DNA of 5,191 nt from Actinomycetota bacterium (GTDB taxonomy: Bacteria; Actinomycetota; Actinomycetes; Nanopelagicales; Nanopelagicaceae), in assembly GCA_009700405.1 (NCBI GenBank), contig WLMD01000115.1, positions 1-5,191 of the forward strand, written 5' to 3'. The translations under genes were made by a program, and so were the position numbers. The notes beneath the pieces are model-generated. The model worked only from the letters and a program-made list of their open reading frames with translations, did not search any database and was not told where the DNA came from. This document shows positions 1 through 5,191 of the stretch, piece by piece. Every line of letters starts with the position of its first letter. The stretch's first letter is position 1.

Positions 1-606
1 GGGGCGGCAAGCGTTGCCGCAGGTTTTTCAGTCCTGCAAACTTCACTTCTTTCATTACTGACCTTTTCAGGCGCCTCTCAATTTGCAGTTATCGGAGTAA
101 TCGGCGCCGGTGGAAGCGCATTCAGTGGGATAGCCACCGCAACCCTTCTAGGAATTCGCAATGGCCTCTATGGAATGCGCATGGCTCCTATTCTGAAAGT
201 TCGCGGATTGAAACGAATTGTTGCCAGCCATATAACTATTGACGAGTCCACAGGGGTAGCACTTTCACAAGAACCTCGTGGCGATCACGCCATGCAAGCA
301 GGATTTTGGTTTACCGGTTTCGGGGTATTCATTTTTTGGAATCTCTTCACTTTAGCGGGAGCTTTTGGCGCTCAAGCAATGGGTAACCCTGCTGCATGGG
401 GTCTAGATGCTGCAGTTCCAGCAGCATTCCTCGGTTTGGTCTGGCCACGATTGCTCACAATCTCTGACAGAGCAATTGCACTTGCCGCTGTTGCCCTAGC
501 AATTGCGCTGACACCGATTTCACCCGCAGGCCTACCGGTAATCGCAACAGCTGGGCTCGCAATTCTCATGGGACTAAATAGGAAATCGGTTACCGACGAT
601 GAATAA
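1..606 (+). CDS. azlC: AzlC family amino-acid exporter subunit (5' end missing)
   Basis: This is the large subunit of an AzlCD-type inner-membrane exporter, a family known for efflux of branched-chain amino acids and toxic analogues such as azaleucine. The reading frame is open from base 1, giving 201 visible residues, so roughly the first 30 of a usual 230-240 lie beyond the left edge. The ATG at 175 is internal, because the family signature precedes it: F-S-G-A-S-Q-F at about 22-28, a glycine-rich helix, then G-I-R-N-G-L-Y-G-M-R-M-A-P at 51-63. An I-D-E-S-T segment (80-84) and a W-N-L-F-T-L-A-G helix (113-120) follow, then A-A-V-P-A-A-F-L-G-L-V-W-P (137-149), and two hydrophobic C-terminal stretches. 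The 3' end overlaps azlD, the usual partner. The substrate is inferred from the family only; family assignment is confident. Confidence 0.9.
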   Translation, partial: GAASVAAGFSVLQTSLLSLLTFSGASQFAVIGVIGAGGSAFSGIATATLLGIRNGLYGMRMAPILKVRGLKRIVASHITIDESTGVALSQEPRGDHAMQAGFWFTGFGVFIFWNLFTLAGAFGAQAMGNPAAWGLDAAVPAAFLGLVWPRLLTISDRAIALAAVALAIALTPISPAGLPVIATAGLAILMGLNRKSVTDDE

Positions 607-907
607 ATTGTGGTGGGGAGTAATCGGTACAAGTGCTGCCGTTTTTGCATTGAAATATCTCGGCCAGTCGATTCCTGAGAAATATCTATCGCATCCCAAA
701 ATTCGATCCATTAATGGTTATATTCCCATTGTTCTTCTGAGCGCGCTCATTGGAGTTCAAACTTTCACTGAGAAAACTAAGCTGATGATTGACCACCGCA
801 CATTAGGCTTAGGTGTAGCAATCCTCGCACTGGCTCTACGTGCACCCTTCCCAATCGTAGTGATTTCTGCCGCAGCATCTTCAGCAACTTTGTATCACTT
901 TTCATAG
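599..907 (+). CDS. azlD: AzlD family amino-acid exporter small subunit
   Basis: This is the small membrane partner of AzlC; the pair is needed for export in characterised AzlCD (BrnFE-like) systems. The protein has 102 residues, the normal AzlD length, with about four hydrophobic segments (near 5-20, 42-55, 67-81 and 84-98). The family pattern is visible in the second half: D-H-R at 65-67, a G-L-G-V-A-I-L-A-L-A-L helix, and R-A-P-F-P at 81-85. The ATG at 599 lies inside the last codons of azlC, so the genes overlap by 8 bp and are probably translationally coupled. Only a weak AGGA-like stretch about 14 nt upstream could serve as a ribosome binding site, which fits coupling. The transported amino acid cannot be read from the sequence. 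Confidence 0.9.
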   Translation: MNKLWWGVIGTSAAVFALKYLGQSIPEKYLSHPKIRSINGYIPIVLLSALIGVQTFTEKTKLMIDHRTLGLGVAILALALRAPFPIVVISAAASSATLYHFS

Positions 908-915
908 AGAAAAAT

Positions 916-920
916 GGAGG
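916..920 (+). promoter_or_regulatory. Strong Shine-Dalgarno site of the DapA-like gene
   Basis: GGAGG ends 7 nt before the ATG at 928. It fixes that start and allows independent translation of this gene, although it is only 20 bp downstream of azlD. It is the best ribosome binding site in the window. No promoter-like sequence fits in the 20 bp gap, so the gene is probably transcribed with azlCD. Confidence 0.8.
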
Positions 921-927
921 CTTACAG

Positions 928-1833
928 ATGAAACTCGAAGGCGTATTCACGGTACTTCAAATGCCACTAAATCCAGAAGATGGCATAGATGAAATTATTT
1001 TGGCTAAAGAAATTGACTGGTTAATACAGCTTGGAGTAGATGGTCTAGTTCTTGCAATGGTTTCTGAGGTGATGCGCTTTAGCGCACAAGAGCGTCGAGA
1101 TCAATGGAGAAAAACAACGAAGGCAATAAATGGACGCCTCCCCCTCGTTGCAAGTGTTGGCGCAGATAGCACTGCTATTGCGGTCTGGCTTGCTAAGTGC
1201 GCAGAAGAAGACGGGGTTAATGCGCTTATGGCCACCCCTCCCTCTTCCTTTCCTGCAACGCCTAATGAAACGCTCAGCTATTACACGGCGATCATTGACA
1301 GTGTCGCTATTCCTGTCATCGTGCAAGATGCCAGCAATTACATGGGGCACCCTTTGGAGATCGGACTGTATGGCGCTCTCCTGAGCAAATTCGGGCATGA
1401 TCGAGTTCAATTCAAACCAGAGGCCACGCCAGTTAAAGAGCGAATGCAAGCACTTCAAGAGATCGCTGGCGGGAAAGCTAAGGTATTTGAAGGTCAAAGC
1501 GGCATGGGCTTAATGGAAACTTTTCCACTTGGATTATCAGGCACCATGCCAGGTTCTGAGATTCCATGGGCAATTATCGCCTTATGGAAAGCGCTGAAAG
1601 AGAACGATTTAATTCGCGCACAGAAAATTCATACATGCGTGGCTCAACTTGTTGCGTTTCAAACCAGCATTGATGCCTACGTCGCAGTGGAGAAATATTT
1701 GCTTGTTAAGCAAGGAATTTTTAATTCTACGCGGCAAAGGGGCCCTGTTGGATTCACGCTAGATGAAGCCACAAAGACTCAGATTGATACTGTCTTTGAA
1801 CAACTGCGTCAGTGTGTTAGCCCCAGTATTTAG
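928..1833 (+). CDS. DapA/NAL superfamily class I lyase or aldolase, atypical active site
   Basis: This 301-residue protein has the length and layout of the dihydrodipicolinate synthase / N-acetylneuraminate lyase TIM-barrel family, whose members make or split bonds of 2-keto acids through a lysine Schiff base. The presumed Schiff-base lysine is K163 in V-Q-F-K-P-E. The F-E-G-Q-S-G (187-192) and G-L-S-G-T-M-P-G (202-209) stretches also fit the family. Two catalytic motifs are altered. G-T-T-G-E is A-M-V-S-E (43-47). Y-N-x-P, which carries the proton-relay tyrosine, is Q-D-A-S (133-136), and the following substrate-binding arginine is a tyrosine (139). A true DapA role in lysine synthesis is therefore unlikely; a sugar-acid aldolase or dehydratase is more plausible. 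The start is set by GGAGG. The gene follows azlD by 20 bp, and its 3' end overlaps the opposing isomerase gene by 17 bp. Confidence 0.82.
   Translation: MKLEGVFTVLQMPLNPEDGIDEIILAKEIDWLIQLGVDGLVLAMVSEVMRFSAQERRDQWRKTTKAINGRLPLVASVGADSTAIAVWLAKCAEEDGVNALMATPPSSFPATPNETLSYYTAIIDSVAIPVIVQDASNYMGHPLEIGLYGALLSKFGHDRVQFKPEATPVKERMQALQEIAGGKAKVFEGQSGMGLMETFPLGLSGTMPGSEIPWAIIALWKALKENDLIRAQKIHTCVAQLVAFQTSIDAYVAVEKYLLVKQGIFNSTRQRGPVGFTLDEATKTQIDTVFEQLRQCVSPSI
1817..1833. other. Convergent 3' overlap of two coding regions
   Basis: The last five codons and stop (TAG, 1831-1833) of the plus-strand DapA-like gene are also the last codons and stop (TAA, 1819-1817) of the minus-strand isomerase gene. There is no room for an intergenic terminator. 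I saw no GC-rich hairpin followed by a T-run on either strand nearby, so the two transcripts probably overlap at their 3' ends. This is read directly from the two reading frames. Confidence 0.85.
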
Positions 1834-2701
1834 CAATCTTCTCTTTTAGAAATTGCGCACTTTCAACCATCTGGCCCATTCCTTCGACCCCATCTTCAAT
1901 ACTGATCCATCCATCAAAACCCACACTCTTTAGCGTTGAGAAAATTGCATCGTAATCATTGAGACCTTTTCCGATAACGCCATGTCGAAAGTAGCTCACA
2001 TATCCTGCGCTGCCGCCTTCTTCTCGCCGCAAATCCTCAATCGTTCCTTCTGCTAAATATCTGTCGCTTGCGTGCATGGTGACCACTCGATGTTTCACAG
2101 CTTCCAGTAAATCAAGTGGCTCCTCCCCTGCGGCTATCGCATTGCTGGGATCAAAATTCACTCCAAACCATGGTGAATCAATTCGCCCGACAAGTTCAAC
2201 AAATACATCACTCATCTGGGCAAATTCAGGTTCGGTCCAAAAATCATCTTTATAGTGATTTTCGAGAATCAAAGTTATGCCGAGTTCCTGGGCAATGGGT
2301 AGGCAAGCTTCAATGGAATCAACAACGTAATTCAAACCTTCTTCACGAGTGATTTCTTTGCGTCGCTGACCTGAAAGCACTCGACAATACTGCGCACCAA
2401 GTTCCGCGCTCATGCGGATCCAAGAGATTTCTTTTTCCACTTCGGCTCTTCGCAAACCCTTGTCAGGAATGGTGAAATCTGGAGAGCAGCACATCATCGG
2501 AATAACCATCCCAGCATCTTCCACCGCTGCTCGAATTTTTTTCCATTGAGTAGGGTCTTTAAGATCTGCAAAATTGCTATAGAACTCCAACCCATCAATC
2601 TCTAATTCGCGCGACATATCTATCCACTCATAGATACTCATTTGACCCGGGGCTACTAGTTGGTGAATCCACCCCTTAGGGAAAGCGGCAATCTTAGGCA
2701 T
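1817..2701 (-). CDS. Sugar-phosphate isomerase/epimerase family protein (AP-endonuclease-2 TIM barrel)
   Basis: This 294-residue protein belongs to the xylose-isomerase-like TIM-barrel superfamily, whose members isomerise or epimerise ketoses or keto-acid sugars with a divalent metal. The metal-binding set is visible at the expected strand ends: E147 (L-I-L-E-N-H), D184 (N-F-D-P-S-N), H210 (T-M-H-A-S-D) and E269 (S-I-E-D-G). H149 and a G-V-I-G-K-G loop (241-246) before the last strands are also typical. Length matches the family (about 270-300). The ATG follows the stop of the upstream SDR gene with no gap (TAG|ATG); only a weak AGAGA-like site precedes it, so coupling is likely. It is the last gene of the minus-strand operon. 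UlaE-type 3-epimerases, hydroxypyruvate isomerases and IolE/IolH-like enzymes share this fold, so the substrate is unresolved. The operon context suggests a keto-sugar intermediate. Confidence 0.85.
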   Translation of the reverse strand: MPKIAAFPKGWIHQLVAPGQMSIYEWIDMSRELEIDGLEFYSNFADLKDPTQWKKIRAAVEDAGMVIPMMCCSPDFTIPDKGLRRAEVEKEISWIRMSAELGAQYCRVLSGQRRKEITREEGLNYVVDSIEACLPIAQELGITLILENHYKDDFWTEPEFAQMSDVFVELVGRIDSPWFGVNFDPSNAIAAGEEPLDLLEAVKHRVVTMHASDRYLAEGTIEDLRREEGGSAGYVSYFRHGVIGKGLNDYDAIFSTLKSVGFDGWISIEDGVEGMGQMVESAQFLKEKIAKYWG

Positions 2702-3475
2702 CTATAATTTCTCTGGATTTCGTCCGATAATGGAAAACTGTTCTAGGTCCAAGACTGTTCCAGTGAAGTTCTTTGACTCATCGCTGAGCCAATAAATAGC
2801 TGACTCGCCCATCTGCTCAGAGGTTGTCATCTGCCCAAAAGGAATTGCGCTTCGGTCGAGGCGTTGATGCCACCCTGGCTTTAAACCCTTTGCCACTTGG
2901 TCGCGATCTTCACGCTCGGTGAGAACCCAGCCAGGATTAATTTGGTTTACTCGGATTCCATCAACCCCATGAGCATTTGCAAGGTTACGGGTCATTGTTT
3001 GAAGTGCGCCTTTACTTATGCTGTATGCCAATAATGTGGATTCACCCGCGTAAGCGTTAACTGAGCCAATATTGAGCACAGAGCCTTTGGATTTTTGCAG
3101 GTGCGTAAAGCAGGCTTTAATAAGAAAAAGCGGTGCCGTGAGATTTATTTGCATCACGCGCTTCAAATCATTTGGAGTTATCTGGTCAAGGTTGGAACGA
3201 GAGACGTTCGCAGCGTTGTTAACAAGTCCATCGATTTTTCCAAAAGCCGCAACCGCGGCGGCGGCTATACGCTCTGGAGCGGAATCCTCTTCCAGGTCTG
3301 CAATGCATAAAGTTGCTCGATCACCGAGGCTCTTAACGGTTGCGTCGCCTTCTTCGCGATTGATTCCATGTACTAGTACTTGAGCACCTTCCCTAATAGC
3401 TGCTGCTGCAATAGCTGCACCAATGCCAGAGGTTGCTCCTGTAATGATGATCGCTTTATCTTTAAGGCGCATCAT
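2702..3475 (-). CDS. Classical short-chain dehydrogenase/reductase (SDR)
   Basis: This is a cytosolic NAD(P)-dependent oxidoreductase of the classical SDR family (257 residues, normal length). It has the cofactor motif T-G-A-T-S-G-I-G (12-19), D60 after the third strand, N-N-A-A-N (86-90), structural N111, catalytic S138, the Y-S-I-S-K pair (Y151, K155) and P-G-W-V (181-184). The second strand ends V-L-V-H-G without the acidic residue that usually favours NAD, so NADP use is possible but not shown. The C terminus is unusual: where most SDRs carry a D-G-G motif it reads D-L-E-Q-F-S-I-I-G-R-N-P. Two ATGs stand in tandem (3475 and 3472); the first overlaps the dehydrogenase stop as TAATG. No clear Shine-Dalgarno sequence precedes either, which fits translational coupling. 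The likely role is oxidising or reducing a sugar or polyol carbon. Confidence 0.9.
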   Translation of the reverse strand: MMRLKDKAIIITGATSGIGAAIAAAAIREGAQVLVHGINREEGDATVKSLGDRATLCIADLEEDSAPERIAAAAVAAFGKIDGLVNNAANVSRSNLDQITPNDLKRVMQINLTAPLFLIKACFTHLQKSKGSVLNIGSVNAYAGESTLLAYSISKGALQTMTRNLANAHGVDGIRVNQINPGWVLTEREDRDQVAKGLKPGWHQRLDRSAIPFGQMTTSEQMGESAIYWLSDESKNFTGTVLDLEQFSIIGRNPEKL

Positions 3476-4500
3476 TAGACGGGTTTCAAAATAGATTTAA
3501 GAATTTCACCTGAGTGCATCTTCTCAAACGCCACCTGCCATTGCTCGATGGGATACACGCCACCCAATACCGGTGTGAGATCTAAAGTCCCTATTTCTAA
3601 TAAACGCAATACGCGTTCCCACATCGGCCAGTTGTGGCTAAAGGTTCCTTGAAGCGTCACATTCTTTTGAACAAGTGGGTCCAGAGAAAAATCTAATGGC
3701 TGGGGTCCCCAACCAACTTTAGAAATCCAACCCGCAGGACGCACTAGTGACAATGCGCTTTTTAATGATGCAGAAACACCAGCAGCATCTACAACACCGT
3801 CCGCGCCAAGACCATCAACAGCAAGTGCCCAATCTGTCGCGTCGCCAATAATAATCTCGCACCCATACGTCAGAGCGGCTTGCAATCGCTGGCGATCTCT
3901 TTCCAATCCAACTACGGCAACTTGCGCACCTGCGAGTCGCGCCATGGCAGCGCAAAGAATTCCGATGGGACCAGGGCCCATGACGACAATACGATCACCC
4001 GGTTTAATTTTCCCCGGAGCGATCACGGCACTATAAGCAACCGAAGAAGGTTCGGTCATTGCGGCATGCTCAAATGAAACTGAAGTTGGAATTGAGTGAA
4101 GGAGTCTTTGAGGAACTTTCACGTAACGAGTCATTGCCCCGTTAACGCCATAGCCAAAACCTTTGCGATTGGGATCCAAGTTGTAGCGCCCGCTTCGAGA
4201 CATGGGGCTAGACATATCAACCACCGCTGCAGTTTCACTAACTACACGGTCACCTTCATGCCAGTTCAGGACATTCTTGCCATGTTCAACGATATGCCCG
4301 CCAAATTCATGACCAAGAACGACTGGATAATTAACCGGCCAGCTCTGGCTACCAGTCCACTGATGCAAATCACTTCCGCACACACTTACCGCTTCGACTT
4401 GGACAATCACATCATCATCACCTGCAATTGGCCGCTCAACTTCGCGGAGTTCAACGCTGTGAGGTGTCGATGAGAAATTTACTACTCCTATAGAACTCAA
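3475..4500 (-). CDS. Zinc-type medium-chain alcohol/polyol dehydrogenase lacking structural-zinc cysteines
   Basis: This NAD(P)-dependent MDR dehydrogenase has 341 residues from the chosen TTG start and resembles sorbitol/threonine-dehydrogenase-type enzymes that oxidise secondary alcohols of polyols and sugars. Catalytic-zinc candidates are C41 (V-C-G-S-D), H64-E65 (L-G-H-E-F) and E150 (M-T-E-P). The Rossmann motif is G-P-G-P-I-G (175-180). The lobe that normally holds a structural zinc with four cysteines is present in outline (S-R-S-G-R-Y-N-L, 101-108), but the cysteine positions read D95, S98, S101 and D109. The start is TTG at 4500, overlapping the upstream stop as TTGA and preceded by AAAGG at 9 nt. 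A longer in-frame TTG at 4551 would add 17 residues unlike the family and lies inside the upstream gene. The stop overlaps the SDR start as TAATG. The substrate is unknown. Confidence 0.88.
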   Translation of the reverse strand: MSSIGVVNFSSTPHSVELREVERPIAGDDDVIVQVEAVSVCGSDLHQWTGSQSWPVNYPVVLGHEFGGHIVEHGKNVLNWHEGDRVVSETAAVVDMSSPMSRSGRYNLDPNRKGFGYGVNGAMTRYVKVPQRLLHSIPTSVSFEHAAMTEPSSVAYSAVIAPGKIKPGDRIVVMGPGPIGILCAAMARLAGAQVAVVGLERDRQRLQAALTYGCEIIIGDATDWALAVDGLGADGVVDAAGVSASLKSALSLVRPAGWISKVGWGPQPLDFSLDPLVQKNVTLQGTFSHNWPMWERVLRLLEIGTLDLTPVLGGVYPIEQWQVAFEKMHSGEILKSILKPV

Positions 4501-5191
4501 CTCTTTTCGCCTTTCACTGGAACATCGCCAAATCCGTGTACCGCCTCGCAAATCTTTCGCAGCACTTCCTCAACATTACCTGCGCCCCGGCTAAATGAAT
4601 CAGCATCTATAGCCAATGGCGCCCCTATAACTACGAGTGGGGCCCCGTATGAAGGCGTCGCAATCGCTTGTTCAAGAGAAAGTCCTCCAACTGCCTGCAC
4701 TGGGACACGGACTGCATCTACTACTTCTCGCAGTTGATCTAGAGGGCTAGGCATCCGTTCTCCGCGCGCTGCTATTCCGCGTCGCTCATCAAAACCAATG
4801 TGATGAATAACCATGTCACAGCCCAACTCTTCTAACTCTCTCGCACCTGCAACCATGTCAGGACATCCCAAGTTATCGCCCATAACAAAGACTCCAAAAT
4901 CTTTACCAGCTTGCACAACACATTTAATAGTTTCTGGATGTGATCTCGCCATAACAACAACGTGTGTTGCTCCTGCTTGTGCCATCATCTGCGCTTCTAA
5001 ATATCCACCATCCATAGTTTTTAAATCAGCAACGATAGGAATCTTGGGGAACCCCGACCTAAGTGCGCGTACTCCATGCATTCCTTCGGAAATAATAAAT
5101 GGAGTTCCTGCTTCGAGCCAATCAACTCCTGCCCGAATTGCGATGTTTGCCATCTCAAGTGCTTCATCAATATCTGTGAGATCTAAAGAGA
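4497..5191 (-). CDS. HUMPS family: 3-hexulose-6-phosphate synthase / 3-keto-gulonate-6-phosphate decarboxylase-like (5' end missing)
   Basis: This is an OMP-decarboxylase-superfamily TIM barrel. Known relatives either join formaldehyde to ribulose 5-phosphate (or reverse this) or decarboxylate 3-keto-L-gulonate 6-phosphate. The frame stays open to the right edge, giving 230 visible residues that begin with L-D-L at 2-4, the expected first strand, so only a few residues are missing; the ATG at 5153 is internal. Visible motifs are E26 in W-L-E-A-G-T-P, the catalytic D-x-K-x-x-D at 55-60 (D-L-K-T-M-D), H128-H129 in I-H-H-I-G-F-D, and the phosphate-binding ends V-G-G-L (165-168) and V-I-G-A-P (186-190). 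H-x-G-x-D after strand 6 looks more like hexulose-phosphate synthase than UlaD, which has H-R-S-R-D. No phosphohexuloisomerase follows; the next gene is a dehydrogenase, sharing the TTGA overlap. The reaction in this operon is therefore uncertain. Confidence 0.85.
   Translation of the reverse strand, partial: SLDLTDIDEALEMANIAIRAGVDWLEAGTPFIISEGMHGVRALRSGFPKIPIVADLKTMDGGYLEAQMMAQAGATHVVVMARSHPETIKCVVQAGKDFGVFVMGDNLGCPDMVAGARELEELGCDMVIHHIGFDERRGIAARGERMPSPLDQLREVVDAVRVPVQAVGGLSLEQAIATPSYGAPLVVIGAPLAIDADSFSRGAGNVEEVLRKICEAVHGFGDVPVKGEKS
4510..4514 (-). promoter_or_regulatory. Ribosome binding site supporting the TTG start at 4500
   Basis: AAAGG on the minus strand ends 9 nt before the TTG at 4500. 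There is no in-frame ATG or GTG between 4551 and the conserved N-terminal strand. The site lies within the last codons of the upstream HUMPS gene and, with the TTGA stop/start overlap, supports a coupled TTG start. It is a short motif, so support is moderate. Confidence 0.5.

Noticed and set aside
175..606. A 143-residue protein starting at the ATG at 175
   Set aside because: The frame is open back to base 1, and the upstream 58 codons encode the AzlC signature, so this ATG is internal.
372..650. 92-residue open frame antisense to the azlC/azlD junction
   Set aside because: It overlaps two recognised membrane-protein genes and has no ribosome binding site or family resemblance.
1045..1497. 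150-residue open frame on the minus strand, antisense to the DapA-like gene
   Set aside because: The plus-strand frame carries the family motifs throughout; the antisense product shows no domain and is rich in Cys/Arg, as shadows are.
928..1833. Annotation as dapA for lysine biosynthesis
   Set aside because: The catalytic tyrosine, the G-T-T-G-E motif and the substrate-binding arginine are all replaced, and the neighbours have no link to lysine synthesis.
1817..1850. Possible bidirectional terminator, suggested by TTAGC occurring twice and a short T-run
   Set aside because: The two TTAGC copies are direct, not inverted, so they form no stem; the T-run is only four bases and sits inside coding sequence.
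4096..4473. 125-residue open frame on the plus strand, antisense to the dehydrogenase gene
   Set aside because: It lies wholly within a well-supported gene, has no recognisable domain, and its composition reads like a complement-strand shadow.
4501..4551. Longer N-terminus of the dehydrogenase from a TTG at 4551
   Set aside because: It would add 17 arginine-rich residues with no family resemblance and overlap the HUMPS gene by 55 bp; the TTG at 4500 fits better.
4497..5153. HUMPS protein starting at the ATG at 5153
   Set aside because: The same frame continues to the right edge and encodes the expected first strand (L-D-L) and helix of the barrel; the ATG is internal.

Overview
The window carries seven protein-coding genes and almost no non-coding DNA. 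Two gene blocks run towards each other and their ends overlap by 17 bp near position 1825. Composition is close to half GC by eye. Genes are separated by 0-20 bp or overlap by a few bases, which suggests a compact bacterial genome. The AzlC protein has the sequence style I associate with actinobacterial AzlC (R-N-G-L-Y-G-M-R-M-A-P and the I-D-E-S-T stretch). With the moderate GC and tight packing, this hints at a low-GC or streamlined actinobacterium, for example a freshwater type. That placement is an inference and is weak.

Plus-strand block (1-1833): the 3' part of azlC (cut by the left edge), azlD overlapping it by 8 bp, and then, 20 bp later and behind a strong GGAGG ribosome binding site, a DapA/NAL-superfamily lyase. 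AzlC and AzlD together form a small membrane exporter, classically for branched-chain amino acids and their analogues. The DapA-like protein keeps the Schiff-base lysine but has lost the usual Tyr-Asn-x-Pro and Gly-Thr-Thr-Gly-Glu motifs. It is therefore very unlikely to be a true dihydrodipicolinate synthase and more likely acts on some 2-keto acid.

Minus-strand block (5191 down to 1817): a hexulose-6-phosphate synthase / 3-keto-gulonate-6-phosphate decarboxylase (HUMPS) family enzyme that runs off the right edge, a zinc-type medium-chain alcohol dehydrogenase, a short-chain dehydrogenase (SDR), and a TIM-barrel sugar-phosphate isomerase/epimerase. All three junctions are overlapping or zero-gap (TTGA, TAATG, TAG|ATG), so this is almost certainly one translationally coupled operon. 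Two oxidoreductases, an isomerase and an aldolase/decarboxylase of phosphorylated ketoses look like a catabolic route for a sugar, polyol or sugar acid. No kinase, no transporter and no 6-phospho-3-hexuloisomerase lie in the window, so the substrate cannot be named.

No RNA genes, mobile elements, repeats, CRISPR arrays or convincing terminators were seen, and no intergenic stretch exceeds 20 bp. The most unusual points are the dehydrogenase whose four structural-zinc cysteines are replaced by Asp/Ser/Ser/Asp, the DapA-like enzyme with a rebuilt active site next to azlCD, and the unassigned four-enzyme cassette.
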